Of a stretch of 64,000 nucleotides of DNA, positions 12,120-24,560 are shown in pieces. The notes under the pieces are model-generated. The model was given only the letters and a program-made list of their open reading frames with translations, searched no databases and was not told where the DNA came from. The DNA is from Aspidiotus rigidus (taxonomy: Eukaryota; Arthropoda; Insecta; Hemiptera; Diaspididae). Each line of letters begins with the position of its first letter. Position 1 is the first letter of the stretch. The stretch lies in NCBI GenBank assembly GCA_035079385.1, contig JAVHKY010000030.1:6983001-7047000 (forward strand), written 5' to 3'. The position numbers were made by a program, and so were the translations under genes.

Positions 12120-13600
12120 AGACTGCCACATTCAAGGAATCATTTTCATAGGTACCGAGGAATGCACTAAAAAATGCACCGTTTCCTTTCTTCACCTTTT
12201 CATCTTCATCTTCAATAAACTATAACATCAGACAATAAAATAAATAATTAATACAAATTAATTATTCAATAATATTTTTCTTGTTTCACATTCTTCGCCG
12301 AACGACGATAAAAAAAGTGAACAGTTATCAAATGAAAGAGGCGTTTAAAAAATCCAACGGGACCTTATTCTACTGCTTTCCTCAGGGCGAAACCCAATTG
12401 TTGAAATAATGTGAATGAAGTATGAAATTTTGGATTTCAGCGAGAAAATACCCTTCTTTTTTTGAGAGCAAAAGAAGAAAAAAAAAACGAGAAAAAAAAT
12501 TGAAAGTTTCAAACGGAAGCTTTTGTCTATTCATTATACGGGTGTACCTTTGAGAAAACTTTTTGCCTCATTTTAATAATGTCTTAATGAATGTCGACAA
12601 ACCATTTTTTTCCTTAGATAATTTTTAATCGTTTTTCCGCTCTCGCTCGTTTTCTTACGACCTCGGCAATGAAGACCCTTTTTCTTCCGTTTTCTCTTTG
12701 TTCTGTATGCGTATTTTTCAACTAAAGCAAACCTGCAGCGATAGAGAAAGAAGAAAGCTGTTTTAATGAAAAAGAACAGTACTCTTTTCGGAATACTTTC
12801 TTTGGAAGAGAAGAATTAAATACGATTCACATTCGGAATGCAATTGTTTCGAGTTCAGAAGACACATGCAGTTTTCAATCAAAGTCAATCTTATCGCTTT
12901 TACATACATAGTGTTAGAAAAGGAGATTAGACGCTAGAACGTAAGGCATCCCGGTAAAGATGCAGTCATTCTTCAGGCACTACGGGGTGTCCTAATATCA
13001 ATCAGACTCACGCGTCTTTTAGGAGTATTCGAGTTAAGTCGCTAAAAAATGGAAGGAAGTGGCACAGCGTAGTGCTACAATCGAAATACCAACAACTATA
13101 TTGGAAGACTTTTGGGTGCTACTAACGTACACGCTTGATCACAACTTGAAGTGTGATCCACTCCTAAACTGGTTAGCGTTAACCGGAAGATACCCCAAGG
13201 AGGACAGCCACCCATCTACCCAAAGAAGGACTTTGTCCGTATGCTAGCCATTCACCGGATAAAATAAGTGACCCTCCTTTCAACACTCCTTAAAATAGTG
13301 ACAATCTGTGCCCTGGTAAAGACCAAAGACCACATTGCGGACGGCGGCGTCATAATCTACAGCAAAACCTGGCATCTTTATGATATTTTCGACTAGGCAA
13401 ACTAGACCTCGTCTATTTGAATTGGGTTATCGTCAGTGCGTTTCATTTTGACTTTCTCTGTCATGAGAACGTCCTAAACGTCCTAACGAATATCGCGACA
13501 CAGCCCAAGCTCTCCCTATTAATTCTGCAGTCATTGCAACCGATATTTCTTTCGGTAGTAGAGAAACATCGGTAAAGTGCGTGGCTAGCGCAGTGGTAGG
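12120..13600. other. Non-coding stretch, no gene recognised
   Basis: Only short ORFs occur. Near 13582-13600 there is a tRNA A-box-like word (TAGCGCAGTGG) just upstream of the LINE reverse transcriptase remnant, but no matching B box follows. Confidence 0.4.
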
Positions 13601-13639
13601 CGTACCCTTGAAGAGTTGAAAGGAAAGCTCATCAATTTA

Positions 13640-14330
13640 TGTTTTACCATATCTCGAGATGGACTTCGAGGCAGCCGAACCAGTGAAGATCTACAAGAGA
13701 AAAGGAAACATCATGGACTGTTGCAATTATCGCAGATTTTTCTCTATTGGCATCGGCTGCGGGAAGCTATTTGCAAAGGTCATCAACAACAAGCTAACCC
13801 AGGTAGTAGAATCGACTACATTAGATTCGCAATCAGGCTTCAGGCAGCACGGAGGCACAGTGAACATGGGTTTCACGCTAAGACAGGATGGAGAACGCGT
13901 TAGAGCAGGGTCGCAGACTGCACATTGTCATTATTCTTGTTGTTCTTCAGAAAGCTTTTGATTCAGTCGATAGGAATACGTTGTGGAAAGTGTTAGGAAA
14001 ATTTGGATATCCTAACAAACTGGTACGGCTGATCGAAGAGCTGCACAAAGATAACCAAGCTCAAGTGCTACTCGATGGTGACGTGAGCGACTCATTCAAC
14101 GTACGCTGCGGAGTGAGATAGGGCTGTGTACTCCCTTTTCATCGCATTTACGAAGGCTGTCCTGCATGTGGTCGATGGTCAAATCAAAGAGAGAAGTGTA
14201 TTGTTGAAACACCGCACAGAGGGCGGCTTAGTCGATCGAAATAGACTGAAGGCCAATACAAAATGACGCTACACATACGTCACCGAGCTACAGTATGCGA
14301 ATGACTGTGCCCTCGTAGCCCATGGTGTCA
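13640..14330 (+). pseudogene. LINE reverse transcriptase remnant (RTE-like)
   Basis: Broken frames read through the fingers and palm of a non-LTR reverse transcriptase: IYKRKGNIMDCCNYR, then GKLFAKVINNKL, DSQSGFRQHGGTVNM, QKAFDSVDRNTLWKVLGKFG, and finally CGVR-stop-GC. The last corresponds to GVRQGC with Gln changed to TAG. Further on, the catalytic box reads Y-A-N-D (14294-14305) instead of YADD. At least two frameshifts separate these blocks. The style matches the large family of invertebrate LINEs sometimes annotated as RTE-like; I am not certain of the clade. The RT would reverse-transcribe the element RNA at the nick site. This copy cannot encode an active enzyme. Confidence 0.8.
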
Positions 14331-14348
14331 AGGTAGCTCAAGATAATT

Positions 14349-15105
14349 ATGGCCAATGGATTCAACGAAGCGTATAATGTGTTAATAACCGAACTGCTGC
14401 GTATGGCAAGCAACAAAAACTCCACAGAAATTCCGATAGTCGACAGGTTCGCATACCTCAGAAGCGGTGTAACCCGGGAGGCCTCAATGATTGTAAGCGC
14501 TACTCGCGCCTTTTACCTCCTCAGACGTAGGATATTCCACAGCAAAGATATTAGAATCCCGAACAGGATTGTGGCCTTCCGGGCTGTGCTCCTACTCTCC
14601 CCTCTGTATGGCTCCGAGTTGTGGTCCTGTACCGCACGCAAACCAGGGAGCTTGAAAAGTTTTAGCAAAGGCAGCTGCGGAAGATTTTCGGCATCCCATG
14701 GTCCAACTTCATAACGAACAAGGAAATACATAACAGAGAAGGGGCTTTGCCTATCGAGACGCTTATTGCTAAGAACCAACTTCGTTGGCCAGGCCACATT
14801 CAACGCATGGATAGGTGGCTCCCTACTCTGGTCCTATACACTGAACTAGCTAACGGGAAAAGAAAGAGTGGTGGCCAAAAGGACAAGGACCAGCTCTATA
14901 TTTTGCACCAGCGAGGTGGAAATGCGAACCAATGGGGGCAGTTAGCGAGGGACGGAACCGCCTGGCAGAAGATGATCCATGATTAACGGGAGTCGAATGC
15001 TCTAGCACTGAGAAAGAACGCGCCGGATCCCGTCACCTTCGTCTGCAACGACTGTCAGTGGCATATTACTTCCAGAATCAGAATGATTGCACAGAGCCGG
15101 ACCCA
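14349..15105 (+). pseudogene. LINE ORF2 C-terminal region (post-RT) remnant
   Basis: Continuing from the RT, the plus strand reads VDRFAYLRSGVTREASM, then IVAFRAVLLLSPLYGSELW, then IAKNQLRWPGHIQRM, LYTELANGKRKSGGQKDKDQ and a final FVCNDC. This is the canonical thumb and C-terminal order of this LINE family (VDxFxYLGS..., VYRAVVLPTLLYGSETW, R.QLRWxGHVxRM, and a terminal Cys/His finger). Frameshifts occur near 14710 and a stop at about 14984. The end of homology near 15105 probably approximates the element's 3' UTR. No poly(A) tail or target duplication is clear. Confidence 0.8.
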
Positions 15106-15109
15106 CAAT

Positions 15110-17740
15110 AAGTGATTAAGTGAAGTACAAGAAGAGCTGTGTTCGTATATATATGCATATATAGATCACACATTGTCAGGCGTCGAACACAACACCTTAG
15201 TAGATCGCGTATGCTAGTAACAACGACTTTTGAGGTACAGGTTGAGAAAGAAGTTATGATTCAGAATACATTCAGCAAGGAAAAAATCATTTCGCTCATT
15301 TCAGGGACATTAGCTCCAAAAATTGGATCATTTGATGAACCAGAGGTACTAAATTAATTAGATCATTAAAACTTATTTAGGGTACAGCTTTTTAACAAGT
15401 TATCTGTAGAACCTCTTCTCCACATCTTCAAGCATCGATGGCTTGATGAAGTTTTCAAAACACATGAGTATACTATTCGCAAACTAGCAATATTTTGATT
15501 GTACGCAATGACGCAATTCCAACTTTGCATATCTACGAGTTCCGGGTTAATACCACCGAAACTTCTTACATGTACTTTCAAATATCTTCAATTCAATAGT
15601 CTCCGGTGCGAAAATGGATACAAAGAAACTGTTCGAAGACGTGTCCAGTATTTTCGCGAAAATTCAAACGCGTATCATGCCCTCTCTGCCAATACCCACG
15701 TTCTCCTCACATTCTAATCTGTCATTACCAAAGCTAGAGCTGCGAGGTCGGAAGAAAACAGTCAAAAGAATGACTCAGAGGGAAAGGCACTTCAGCAAGT
15801 ATAAATTCAAGTTTATTATTTTCGTATAACTACGGTATGAGCCATCATATAAATCATTATGTTCTCGTTCATCGGTAAAATATCTCAATTCTGGTAAAAA
15901 AAATGAAGTTTGACTCTAATATTATTCACTGTCTAAAACGTGGCCAAATGTGTATTTTTAAAGCAAACGATATTTATTAATATGAATAAAAAAGAGATTG
16001 ATCTCCACTAGAGTCACAGATCCTTTAGAAATAGAAGTTTGAAATTGTGCATCAAAGAAGATGTGAAGGACTATCCGGATTACGTTTTCAAGTATTCTTT
16101 CTCGACATTTCACAAATCAAATAAGAAGGATTGTCAAAATATACTCGTAAGTTACATGAAAACAAGAAGACATCGATTATACAATCATCCTCTCTTCCGA
16201 CTACCATCGAGTAAATTAATGACTCTCAAAATCGAGCGTCCTCATCAATTTAGTTACATAATTCTTAATTTTCCGAACCAAAATGGCGCCTATCTTTCTA
16301 ATTGTCTAGAATTTTCAAAGTGAACTTTAAATCACACAACATACGCAAACGTGCATACTACTAATTCGTTTCAAAAGAGTCGAGTCGCTCTGAAAACGAA
16401 TTGCAGTATTTCCCTCCCCATTCCACTTTTGCTTGTCCGCAGTCGTTCTCCATCCATTCATCTCAATCGCGAGTCGCGTTGAATTTCTCAGAAATTATTT
16501 ACTTTTTCATTTTCCCGAGTCGAATTTCGTAAACGATTCGACTATGTAATCAAATTGAGTCGCCGCAATATTTTCGCGAATTTCGACCATCGCGTATCCG
16601 CGCGCGTTCGTACACACTTTTCGGGTCATATATTTATCTTTCATTCTGAACACTTTTATATCGAGCCAACACGTATAGCGCTGCCATTTCTCAAATAAAA
16701 AAATATAAAACGTAATTTTTTCCCAGACCGGATACACAAGTGTGGGTGATGTGTACACCACTTAACCGAGATGGAGAGGTACGCGTTCTCAGTTTAACCC
16801 ATCTTTCTTTCTTTTTTTCTCTTCCTAGATATACTTCTGTATAAATGCGTTACGCTATACTTCAATGGTTTACAAATCGTTTCACGGTAATGCAATCTCA
16901 ATTTTCGGCGGTACATGTTTTCGGAACATAGCGTATTTCAACTATTACATTATATTCGCTAATAATTCGAAATTTCGAAGTAATCCAATAAAGGTATCGA
17001 TGCATAAGCTGTTCTCGAAATTTCGAATCTGGAATACTGATTTTGAGCCTCCTCTAACAAACGCGTCTGGTTTTGTTAACATTTTTCCAAGTTCAACGTC
17101 TCATGAATATTTAAACTCTGAAGTTGAGATTTTTCGATGTATATAACTCGTGTGGCTCTAATTTCTTCCAAAACCTTCACTCCATTCTACATTAAGAATT
17201 TAATCAATCCTTTTCCTCTGAATAGTTTGTGACTTCAAATTTTTCCAAATTTCTAATTAGGTCAAGATCGTTCGAACGTTCAAGTTCTTTTTCCTTATGA
17301 TAGTCTGATGTGTTTCGCAATTTTTTCAAGTTTCCCTTGAAAGTCAAATAATTTTTATATCTCCTATAACTTCACGATAATCATTCGTCAATTAATTATA
17401 ATTATCCTTCTATAAGTCAGAAATGGATGGAAAGGCCATCAATTTTCTTGATCTTAATATCTCTAGTTACACAATAACAAACACACGCACACGATATCCA
17501 CAAACCCACACCTTCTTTCCATCCTCCTTCTGACACAGCTGATGCCTTCTTCCACTCCTACATTTCACGCACCTATTTTCGACATCTTTTATGTATTTTG
17601 CGCGCTCCAACCCCATTTGAAACCCCAAGAAAACTCTCGAGTTTTGCGAGGCCACCATCGATAGCTAAACCCCCTGATGCCTACATCAAGCCCTCTTAAA
17701 TGATGGCGGCACCTCGGTGTTTTTTCATCTTTCGCGCACT
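15110..17740. other. Non-coding stretch, no gene recognised
   Basis: Short ORFs of up to 94 codons (for example 16039-16323 plus) lack recognisable features. The word CCCCATTTGAAA recurs at about 17613, 17745 and 17805, leading into the TGACGTCA-rich repeat. Confidence 0.45.
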
Positions 17741-18120
17741 TTCAACCCCATTTGAAAATTAGGTATATTGAATAGATGTCCCACAATGTCGTCTCTCGTA
17801 TTAATCCCATTTGAAAACTCACGGGTTCTTTAACAGGGTTGAACGAGGAGTGGCAGAGAGCCTGTTTTATGGGGCACGTGGGATCTTGAAAATGAGATTG
17901 TGACGTCACAGGCCCGGACTTTGGAGCTATGCATATAAGGAGGGGAACTTGAAAAAAAAAATGATCTATAGACGTCATTAAACTGTACAATCATAGGCCC
18001 GCTCCCTAGCTATTTATGATAAGAGGGGGACTTGGAAGAAACTGATCTATGACGTCATCAGATTGTGACGTCACAAGACTGACCTATGACGTCATCAAAC
18101 TTTGACGTCACAGGTCATAT
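17740..18120 (-). repeat. Dispersed repeat with clustered TGACGTCA sites, copy 2 (inverted)
   Basis: This is the reverse complement of the 2430-2672 repeat, extended on one side. Perfect TGACGTCA octamers occur at 17901, 18050, 18066, 18087 and 18103, with AGACGTCA at about 17970: six sites in about 210 bp. The shared block at 17820-17890 aligns with 2597-2672 at high similarity. The internal sequence appears partly tandem (two blocks with GAGGGGAACTTG / GAGGGGGACTTGG spacing). Confidence 0.75.
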
Positions 18121-21100
18121 GGTAGGAAGGTTGGTTCGGTTATTCTATAAGTCCAAACCGTCAGGAAATTAGTTCGAAATTAAAAGAACTGATATAACTT
18201 ATGTTGCTTCCAAAAAATTGAAACATAATAAACTTCAGTCCGCGGGAAGTTTTTTCTGGTCTTAGAAGGAGTTTTGTTCTATGGTCACAACTTATGTGTC
18301 CAATGTCCATTTTCTCAATCATTTGTTTACTGCAGAAAAAATACATAAAATAGTTCTGCTCTTAGGGATTGTGCGTCCAGGAAAAATAGGAAAATTGTAT
18401 ATGAAAATGAGACTAAAATCGTTTTCTGATAGAGATTTAATAATTGTTTTTTTTTCTTCAAAATGCATTTCATTAAAAAGCGGCGAAGTAAAACTTTTCA
18501 ATCTTTCCTCCTGAAAAAACACTGCTCTGGACTTAATGTGGTTCTGTTCTATGGTCACGAAGTTGTCGTTCAAACGTTCAAATTGGCTCGCATCTTCAAT
18601 TCCTGTAATCTCAAACTTTGGGGCTCTAGCGGCCGGCCGCAGGACATAGATTTCACGATTTCACCTCTAGAATATTAATAGAGTCATCTTCTGTGATGTA
18701 CTCAATCGTTGACTAGAATGATATAGCCAATGAGACGGGAGGTACATACTTTTTTTCTCGGACCGGAAATTTTCAACTCGAACTCATGAAGAGATCGTAG
18801 ATTTATCGAATAATTTCAGGGTGGGTCCGCTGATTGCAGATTTTACCCTGGGCTTGGTTCGTATTTTAGCGATCTTACGAGGATAGACTTTCAGTAGGTT
18901 TCCTCGCTCAGACTGCTGATCAATTTTTACAACCAAAGTCCTCTCAAGTTCACACTCTTCTCAGTGGTGTTGATGAAAAATTTGAAGAAGTCGACTTGAA
19001 ATCGACTCTAGATCGATGTTGATCGCAGCGTACCTAACCTGAGAACCACACATTGACTTTAAATTAACCTTTCACAGTCGATGACTCTAAATCGACGTTG
19101 ATTTAAAGACGACCAGCCTAATTAGCAGAGTACTTGAAATCGACTCAATTGAGAAGTCGATTTCAGATAGATGAAAATTTGGTGGAGTTGACTCGAAATC
19201 GTCCTGAAATTGAAGCAGTAAATGAGTGAAATGGAGTCGATATTTGTCAACCCTATATCAACGTCGACGTGAGGTCGATCTCAACGCAATTTCCATCACG
19301 ACTTTTAAAGAAGTGAATTTGCGGTCAACATAGTTCATCGGTATTGATTAAGCTCTCTTCATTCGCATCGAAATTCCTTTATTTGCATATTCGAACTAAT
19401 AAAATATTTCAGATTTTTCAAAAGTCGCATCTTATAGACGAAAATCGTACAGACAATGGGTATTTAAATTATATTACTTCTTCCAAATTGTAAAAGGGTT
19501 CTCGGTGTGCAAAAATTTCGATTTCATTGCGAGCGTCTGAAGAATAAAATTCCTGACAGAAAATTTAGCGTAAGACTTTTTTCTCTTATATAGTCGTAAT
19601 GCGTGGTCGTTTCTAGTCGAAGAAAGAAACTTGGCGACCAATGAATGGAAATGGTAGCGCGCAATACAAAAGAAAATACATTAATTCGCGTTGTAATCGC
19701 TAGAAGCTTTCACGACTATTTTCAACGAGCGTTAACTTAATTTATAATAACGGAACCTTACTTCGAAGTTATTTTATGCTACATCAAATACGATATATAA
19801 TTTTTATAATAATGATAACATTATTTGTTTTCTTCTTCACGAGCACTTCATTCGCTACAATGCTTGCTTCGCGTTAATCTTCTCGAATACCTATTCTGTT
19901 TCCTGTATATCGAGGATGAGGTACAAAAAAGCAACAGTCAACGCATTTATATACAGGATATCGTTTAACTTTTCATGAATTCAATCTATACGAACAGCGA
20001 TGAAGACGCCACGTCACACCTGTACCTTTTAAAGATAGAAGGATAAAAAAATAAAAACGCGAGAAAACCGCATTCCCGGATCGCAATATTGAGGGTTGGA
20101 AATGATATAGGTAGGAGAGCAGGCGTAAAAGTCCACAGTTTCTCCTTCGTGAAAAATGCTATGTGCTTTCATTTCGTTGTCACTACATTATTTACAGGGA
20201 CGTACGTTCTAACAATACTCGCAATGAAAAAGCGCATTCATTTAAATATTGATTTCGAATTGTGGTGTCTGATGGCGCACATTTTACGTTAAAAAAAACA
20301 CCGAGGATCGTTCCTCTGGAGATTTAGTTTTTTTTTTTTCTGTTTTTGTTTTCGAAAACTCTATCTCGAGTATACTCTGTACATACGGATTTATTCCAGC
20401 ATACGTCCCTATGTCTATTCTCGTTAAAATTATAAGCACCGAGAGAAGATACGGTAGGAGTTTATCGTGAATAGCCGTCATCGATATGAAAGTGATAGGT
20501 TATTGGAGATATTTTATCCTCTCCAAAGAATACTCCGAAGCGATGTCCAATAAATACGAGTATAACTAGCTCTTTAGATTCTGTTAGCTAGACTTTTTGG
20601 CGTTTCAATCTTGATATGAGGGTCACGTTTCGTTTAGCCGACAAATAACGGACACGCACGACAAAAAAATGGGGTGATTCTAACCTCGGTGATAGCGATA
20701 AAAATTTCGTCTAATTTTCCTTCGTATCTAAAGACACTCGATATTTACACCTTTGCGCGCAAAATCTTCAACTGCTGACGCATGCAAAATAGTCCACCCG
20801 AAGTACTTTGCAATGATCTAGTGAATTAATTACAAATAATACGCTATGGAAGTAAATTTCAACACAAGGGGAGGGAGAGGAAATGATAATAAAGACCAGT
20901 CTGCATTTTACGAAAGAGCAAAACTTTTTACGCGTATTTCTTTAGCCCTGCAAGTTTCCGTTCATCTGAAAAACCTCACGGTATCGACATCTTATGAAAA
21001 ATTCATATTGTGAGTTTCTCAATTAGGTACATACCATGATTCACATTCAGTAATCGTGTATAAAGGAAGATTTTCAAAATGATGGAATATCATCTCTTTT

Positions 21101-21590
21101 ATGGAAGCAACGCGCGACCAATCCTCTCGAATGGGTGATGGAAAAAAAGAATCACTTTTACAAGGATCATTTTTCAACAACAATTTCTACACTGGCTCTC
21201 TGACAAATGCAATAGCTCATTAACAGAATTTTAACAGCAAACCTAGGAGGCTACGGGAGAAATAGGCGACGTCCGTTGTTCCTTGGACAATTTGTAATTT
21301 CGAATAGAGCATGGGTTTTGACCTAAATTAGGGACTGTAGAAAATTTTGAACTTGGAGTAATATATCCTATTAGGAGTTTTAAATACTTTTATTTGATTG
21401 AAATTATTTGAATTATTTATTTTTAATAGTAAAATTATAATGGAGAATATAAAATTGCACGAAAACGAAAAGAAGATTACACGAAAATATTCGCACGTAA
21501 ACTTAGTCTCATTAAACAAAATTATGAGAGAAGCAAACGAAAAAATTGTGAACGAAAATTTGATAAGTACGAACGAAAAAAAAAATAAAA
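18121..21590. other. Non-coding stretch, no gene recognised
   Basis: A short duplicated word group (GTTCTATGGTCAC at about 18277 and 18545) and a cluster of GTCGA-type words (listed separately) are the only structures noticed. ORFs are short and overlap on both strands. Confidence 0.45.
18975..19290. repeat. Cluster of imperfect GTCGAC/AAATCGAC words
   Basis: Within about 315 bp the word TCGA occurs well over ten times. Most occurrences are in contexts such as GTCGACTTGAAATCGACTC, AAATCGAC, AGTCGATTTC and CAACGTCGACGTGAGGTCGA. Several are near-palindromic. There is no fixed period, so it is not a simple tandem array. It could be a degenerate microsatellite-like element or a cluster of protein-binding sites. 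Confidence 0.5.
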
Positions 21591-21599
21591 GAAAAATAA

Positions 21600-21634
<35 letters not shown>

Positions 21635-21650
21635 GAAGAAAGAAATACGT
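21590..21650 (+). repeat. (AAAG)n microsatellite
   Basis: Roughly ten to twelve AAAG units with a few interruptions, directly upstream of the MULE fragment. The ORFs read across it (Lys/Glu/Arg-rich on plus, Phe/Leu/Ser-rich on minus) are artefacts. Confidence 0.9.
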
Positions 21651-21674
21651 TAAAGAAAGAGAGAGAGGAAAAAA

Positions 21675-22260
21675 ACAGGCGAGAGTGCCGACGATTTTAC
21701 CTTCGTCTTTCAAGCGCTGCATGAAACTGATTTAGAGTGGCAGCCATCGATTCTACTGACGGACGGAGCAGAAGCCATTACAAAGGCCTTCATTGCAGTT
21801 TTGGAGCCCCATCGGTAAGGATTATGTGCTAATATCACGTAGTACAGAACATAGAAAAGTATGGGCCGCAGCGAATAAGGAAGTCATTGAAGAACGCATG
21901 CAGACGAGAATTGTCGACAGTTTTACGTCACGTCCCGTCGCGTCGTCCTAAATGAAATAGCCGATGACTCCTCACCTTCTGAGTCAATTCCCGAAATCAG
22001 AAGCGAGGTGGCGCTTCTTTGAACACTTCAAAGGAACGCACTTTGGAATTTGGGCGATAGTTATAAACCTGGCGAATTTGTTGGTTTCTTCCTGCATGTG
22101 CACGCTGTTCCTCAAGAAAAGGAAATGTAAGCACGCGCTGGGTATGCAGATTCGACTGAAAGTCGTCTCTGCATCTCTCGCCGCCAAAATCGCTCCACTC
22201 GGCCAAAAAAGAGAGAGAGGTCGACCAAGTTTGACGAAACGGGCTCTGCTCGTTGTGTAA
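21675..22260 (+). pseudogene. MULE transposase 3' fragment with SWIM finger
   Basis: The plus strand reads FVFQALHETDLEW, then ILLTDGAEAITKAF, the segment around the second catalytic Asp of MULE (Mutator-like) DDE transposases. After several stops and frameshifts it reads CMCTLFLKKRKCKHALGMQI, a CxCx8CKH SWIM zinc finger. It ends with GQKRERGRPSLTKRALLV, the typical basic GRP tail of this family. The region before the second Asp and the segment with the catalytic Glu are missing or unreadable. MULE transposases cut and paste DNA between long terminal inverted repeats. This copy is dead and abuts a mitochondrial insertion at about 22556. Confidence 0.8.
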
Positions 22261-22555
22261 ATAATTTTTAATTAATTATTCGTATGTATCATATTAGATA
22301 GACATTTTTCAACTAAATTTATTGATTACAATTATGTATCTAATTTTTTTCGTTCCACATACCTAATATTTTCCTGGGATTCTTCTTTTTCCGTTGATAG
22401 GTGTCTTTTTTTCGTTCACTTCTCACTGATTTCGTTGTATTTTCTTATTTTTTTCGTGTAAGTTTTAATAAAAGCTCAATTTACTTTTTTTCCGTGCAAA
22501 ATGACCATTTTTTTGTGATTTTCTACTTTCCATTTCGTGCCGAAAAATGTAACCC

Positions 22556-23602
22556 AAATTATATTAATTATTAAAAAAATATATTGAAATGATAATAATA
22601 ATATAATATCTTTAAAAATAAATAAAGGATTTAAATTAATTTGATCAATATTATTATTTAAATTTAAAGGATTTGATGATTAATATGTAAAATGATAAAA
22701 TGAATAAGTGATATTAAAATTATAATCGTTCAAATAAAATGAATTAAAAGAAATCAATTGATTAGAATATTATTAATAAATCGATTTCCTTAAATTAAAT
22801 ATATAATATTATTTCCAATTAAAGGAATAACAGCAATAAATAAAATGAGTAATAACTATTGTTGCTCAATAAGATATTTGTCTTCAAACTACGAGTAGTG
22901 AATACCCAAAAAAGAAAATTATTATTGCTAAAATTATGATCATTAAACCAGAATATCATATTTTTGTTTTTACAAAATTTTTATAAATTAATCTACGTAA
23001 TAAAATGTAAAAATATTAAATATCAAAATCAAAAATTATCGATGTTGAATTTCTATGAAAAAATCGAAATATTCAACCTTAATTTAAATTATAATAAATC
23101 ATTCATGAATATTAATAAATTATATCAATTGAATATGAAAAATAATTTATTGAGATCAAAAATCCAATAAAAATTTGGATAAATATTGTTAGTATAAATA
23201 CTCGTAATGATCCAATATTTCATATTGATTTTAAATTTTTAGATGTTTTAATTAAAAATTATTCTTGAAGTTTGATTAAAATAATTGAATTTTCGAATTA
23301 AAAAATTGATAATATTATTGTTAAAAAAATTATTACTATTCTTAAAGAAATAATTATTAAATTTTAGAAAAATTTATAACAACAATAAATAATACAATTA
23401 GTAAATTTACTTTTATAATTAATAATATCATTTAATGATGTACAAGATTACTATTGAGTTAATTTTAAATTAAAATTTATTAATATATAATTATTTATAT
23501 TATTTTATTAGAATATTTTATTTTGATAAGTTCAATGTTTTATTTATAATTATAGTTTTATAATCATAGTATTGATAATATTTAGAATTTGAATTATTTA
23601 TT
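22556..23602 (-). pseudogene. cytb: NUMT: nuclear copy of mitochondrial cytochrome b (minus)
   Basis: This block is strikingly AT-rich against its flanks. Read on the minus strand with the invertebrate mitochondrial code (TGA Trp, ATA Met) it gives cytochrome b landmarks in order: LIKTSKN then SMWNIGSL (residues around 30), W-R-Q-M-S-Y-W-A then VIT, GNRFIN, and SSNPLNLNNNIDQINLNPLF near 22650. Frameshifts and TAA codons break the frame. The minus-strand upstream part (23270-23602) could derive from the gene preceding cytb (often ND6), but I could not confirm this. It ends abruptly at CTTATTG-type flanks with a sharp rise in GC at about 23603. A second, independently decayed copy lies at 41045-42235 on the plus strand. 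Confidence 0.82.
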
Positions 23603-23689
23603 GTCGGGCCTAATCGTCGGCGCCTGAATGATCGGAACCCAGTATGTATAGACCACGCTACTTCGCTCTACATACTGGGAAGGCATTCC

Positions 23690-24560
23690 AGGCCGGTGGT
23701 GTCCACCTCTTCCGCTAATTTCAAGTTGTCCAAGTTCCTTGACCAGTGGTGTAAGTCATTGGTGAGTTTGTGGAGAAAATCAGTTTTGCACCCCCTGTTG
23801 ATTCTATTCTTGTTTCTTTTGATATTGCTGGTATGTTTCCGAGTACCCCCTTCCCTCCCTCACCATGGAGTACTTCGGGACTTTACTAGTCGATGCACAA
23901 GTACTTACTCCCTTTATTGACGAGTTCTTGGCACTCCTTGACTTGAGTCTCTCCCCTATAACTTCTGTCAGTTTCAACAACTCATTTATAAGTTTCCTGA
24001 GTACATAGATATTCCGATAGGTTCTCCTCTTGGCTCCTTGGGTGTCTGAAGTCTTCTTCAAAAAGTTTGAAGATGAAGTATTCCGTCCATATTACGCCTG
24101 CTCACTCACAAGGTTCACAGGCACCGTTATAGGTTGACGATGTCCTACGCCTTTGGAGAGGTTCCATTTCTGAGATTCAAGATTTTCTTACTAGAATGTA
24201 CGTCACCATCAAGGTCACCTTGAGGGTGAGGGGAGGGTCTTCTGTCAACTTCTTCCTAATAATGTTCGTAGACTTCTTTGTAAGACTAAAGATTCCATTC
24301 CCATATTTGAGAGAGTTTACAAAAAGCTTCAAAGTCGTGGTTGTTCGGCTGTTTATTACATATATAGGGGTGACAAGCCGGCACTTTTGTATCAGAGTCC
24401 TGGAATACCTTGATGAAGCGATTTCTACACCTACACCCCCTACCTCCAACAGAGATCAGTCGTTGCTAAGTATCTTTTGGAGGCTGGGCCACAATTTTGA
24501 ATTGGACCAAACCATTCTACTCTACTCCGAGAGTTCTTTCCCTAGGCGGTTAGCGCTAGA
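23690..24560 (+). pseudogene. Penelope-like element, RT fragment
   Basis: The plus strand reads ILVSFDIAGMFPSTP, the first catalytic block of PLE reverse transcriptases. After frameshifts it reads IPIGSPLGSL (the GxPMGSPLSP block), then VDDVLRLWRGSISEIQDFLT at 24133-24192 (the YVDD catalytic box and following helix), then VKVTLRV-type sequence. The order is colinear, so this is one decayed insertion. Frameshifts occur around 23850, 24030 and 24130. No GIY-YIG domain was recognised downstream. It differs in sequence from the PLE pieces at 2.8-3.8 and 33.3-34.2 kb, so it may be another subfamily. Confidence 0.72.

Noticed and set aside
13582..13600. tRNA A-box-like word TAGCGCAGTGG
   Set aside because: No B box or cloverleaf follows within the expected distance.
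21398..21724. 108-codon Lys/Glu-rich ORF
   Set aside because: Most of it is the translation of an (AAAG)n microsatellite.
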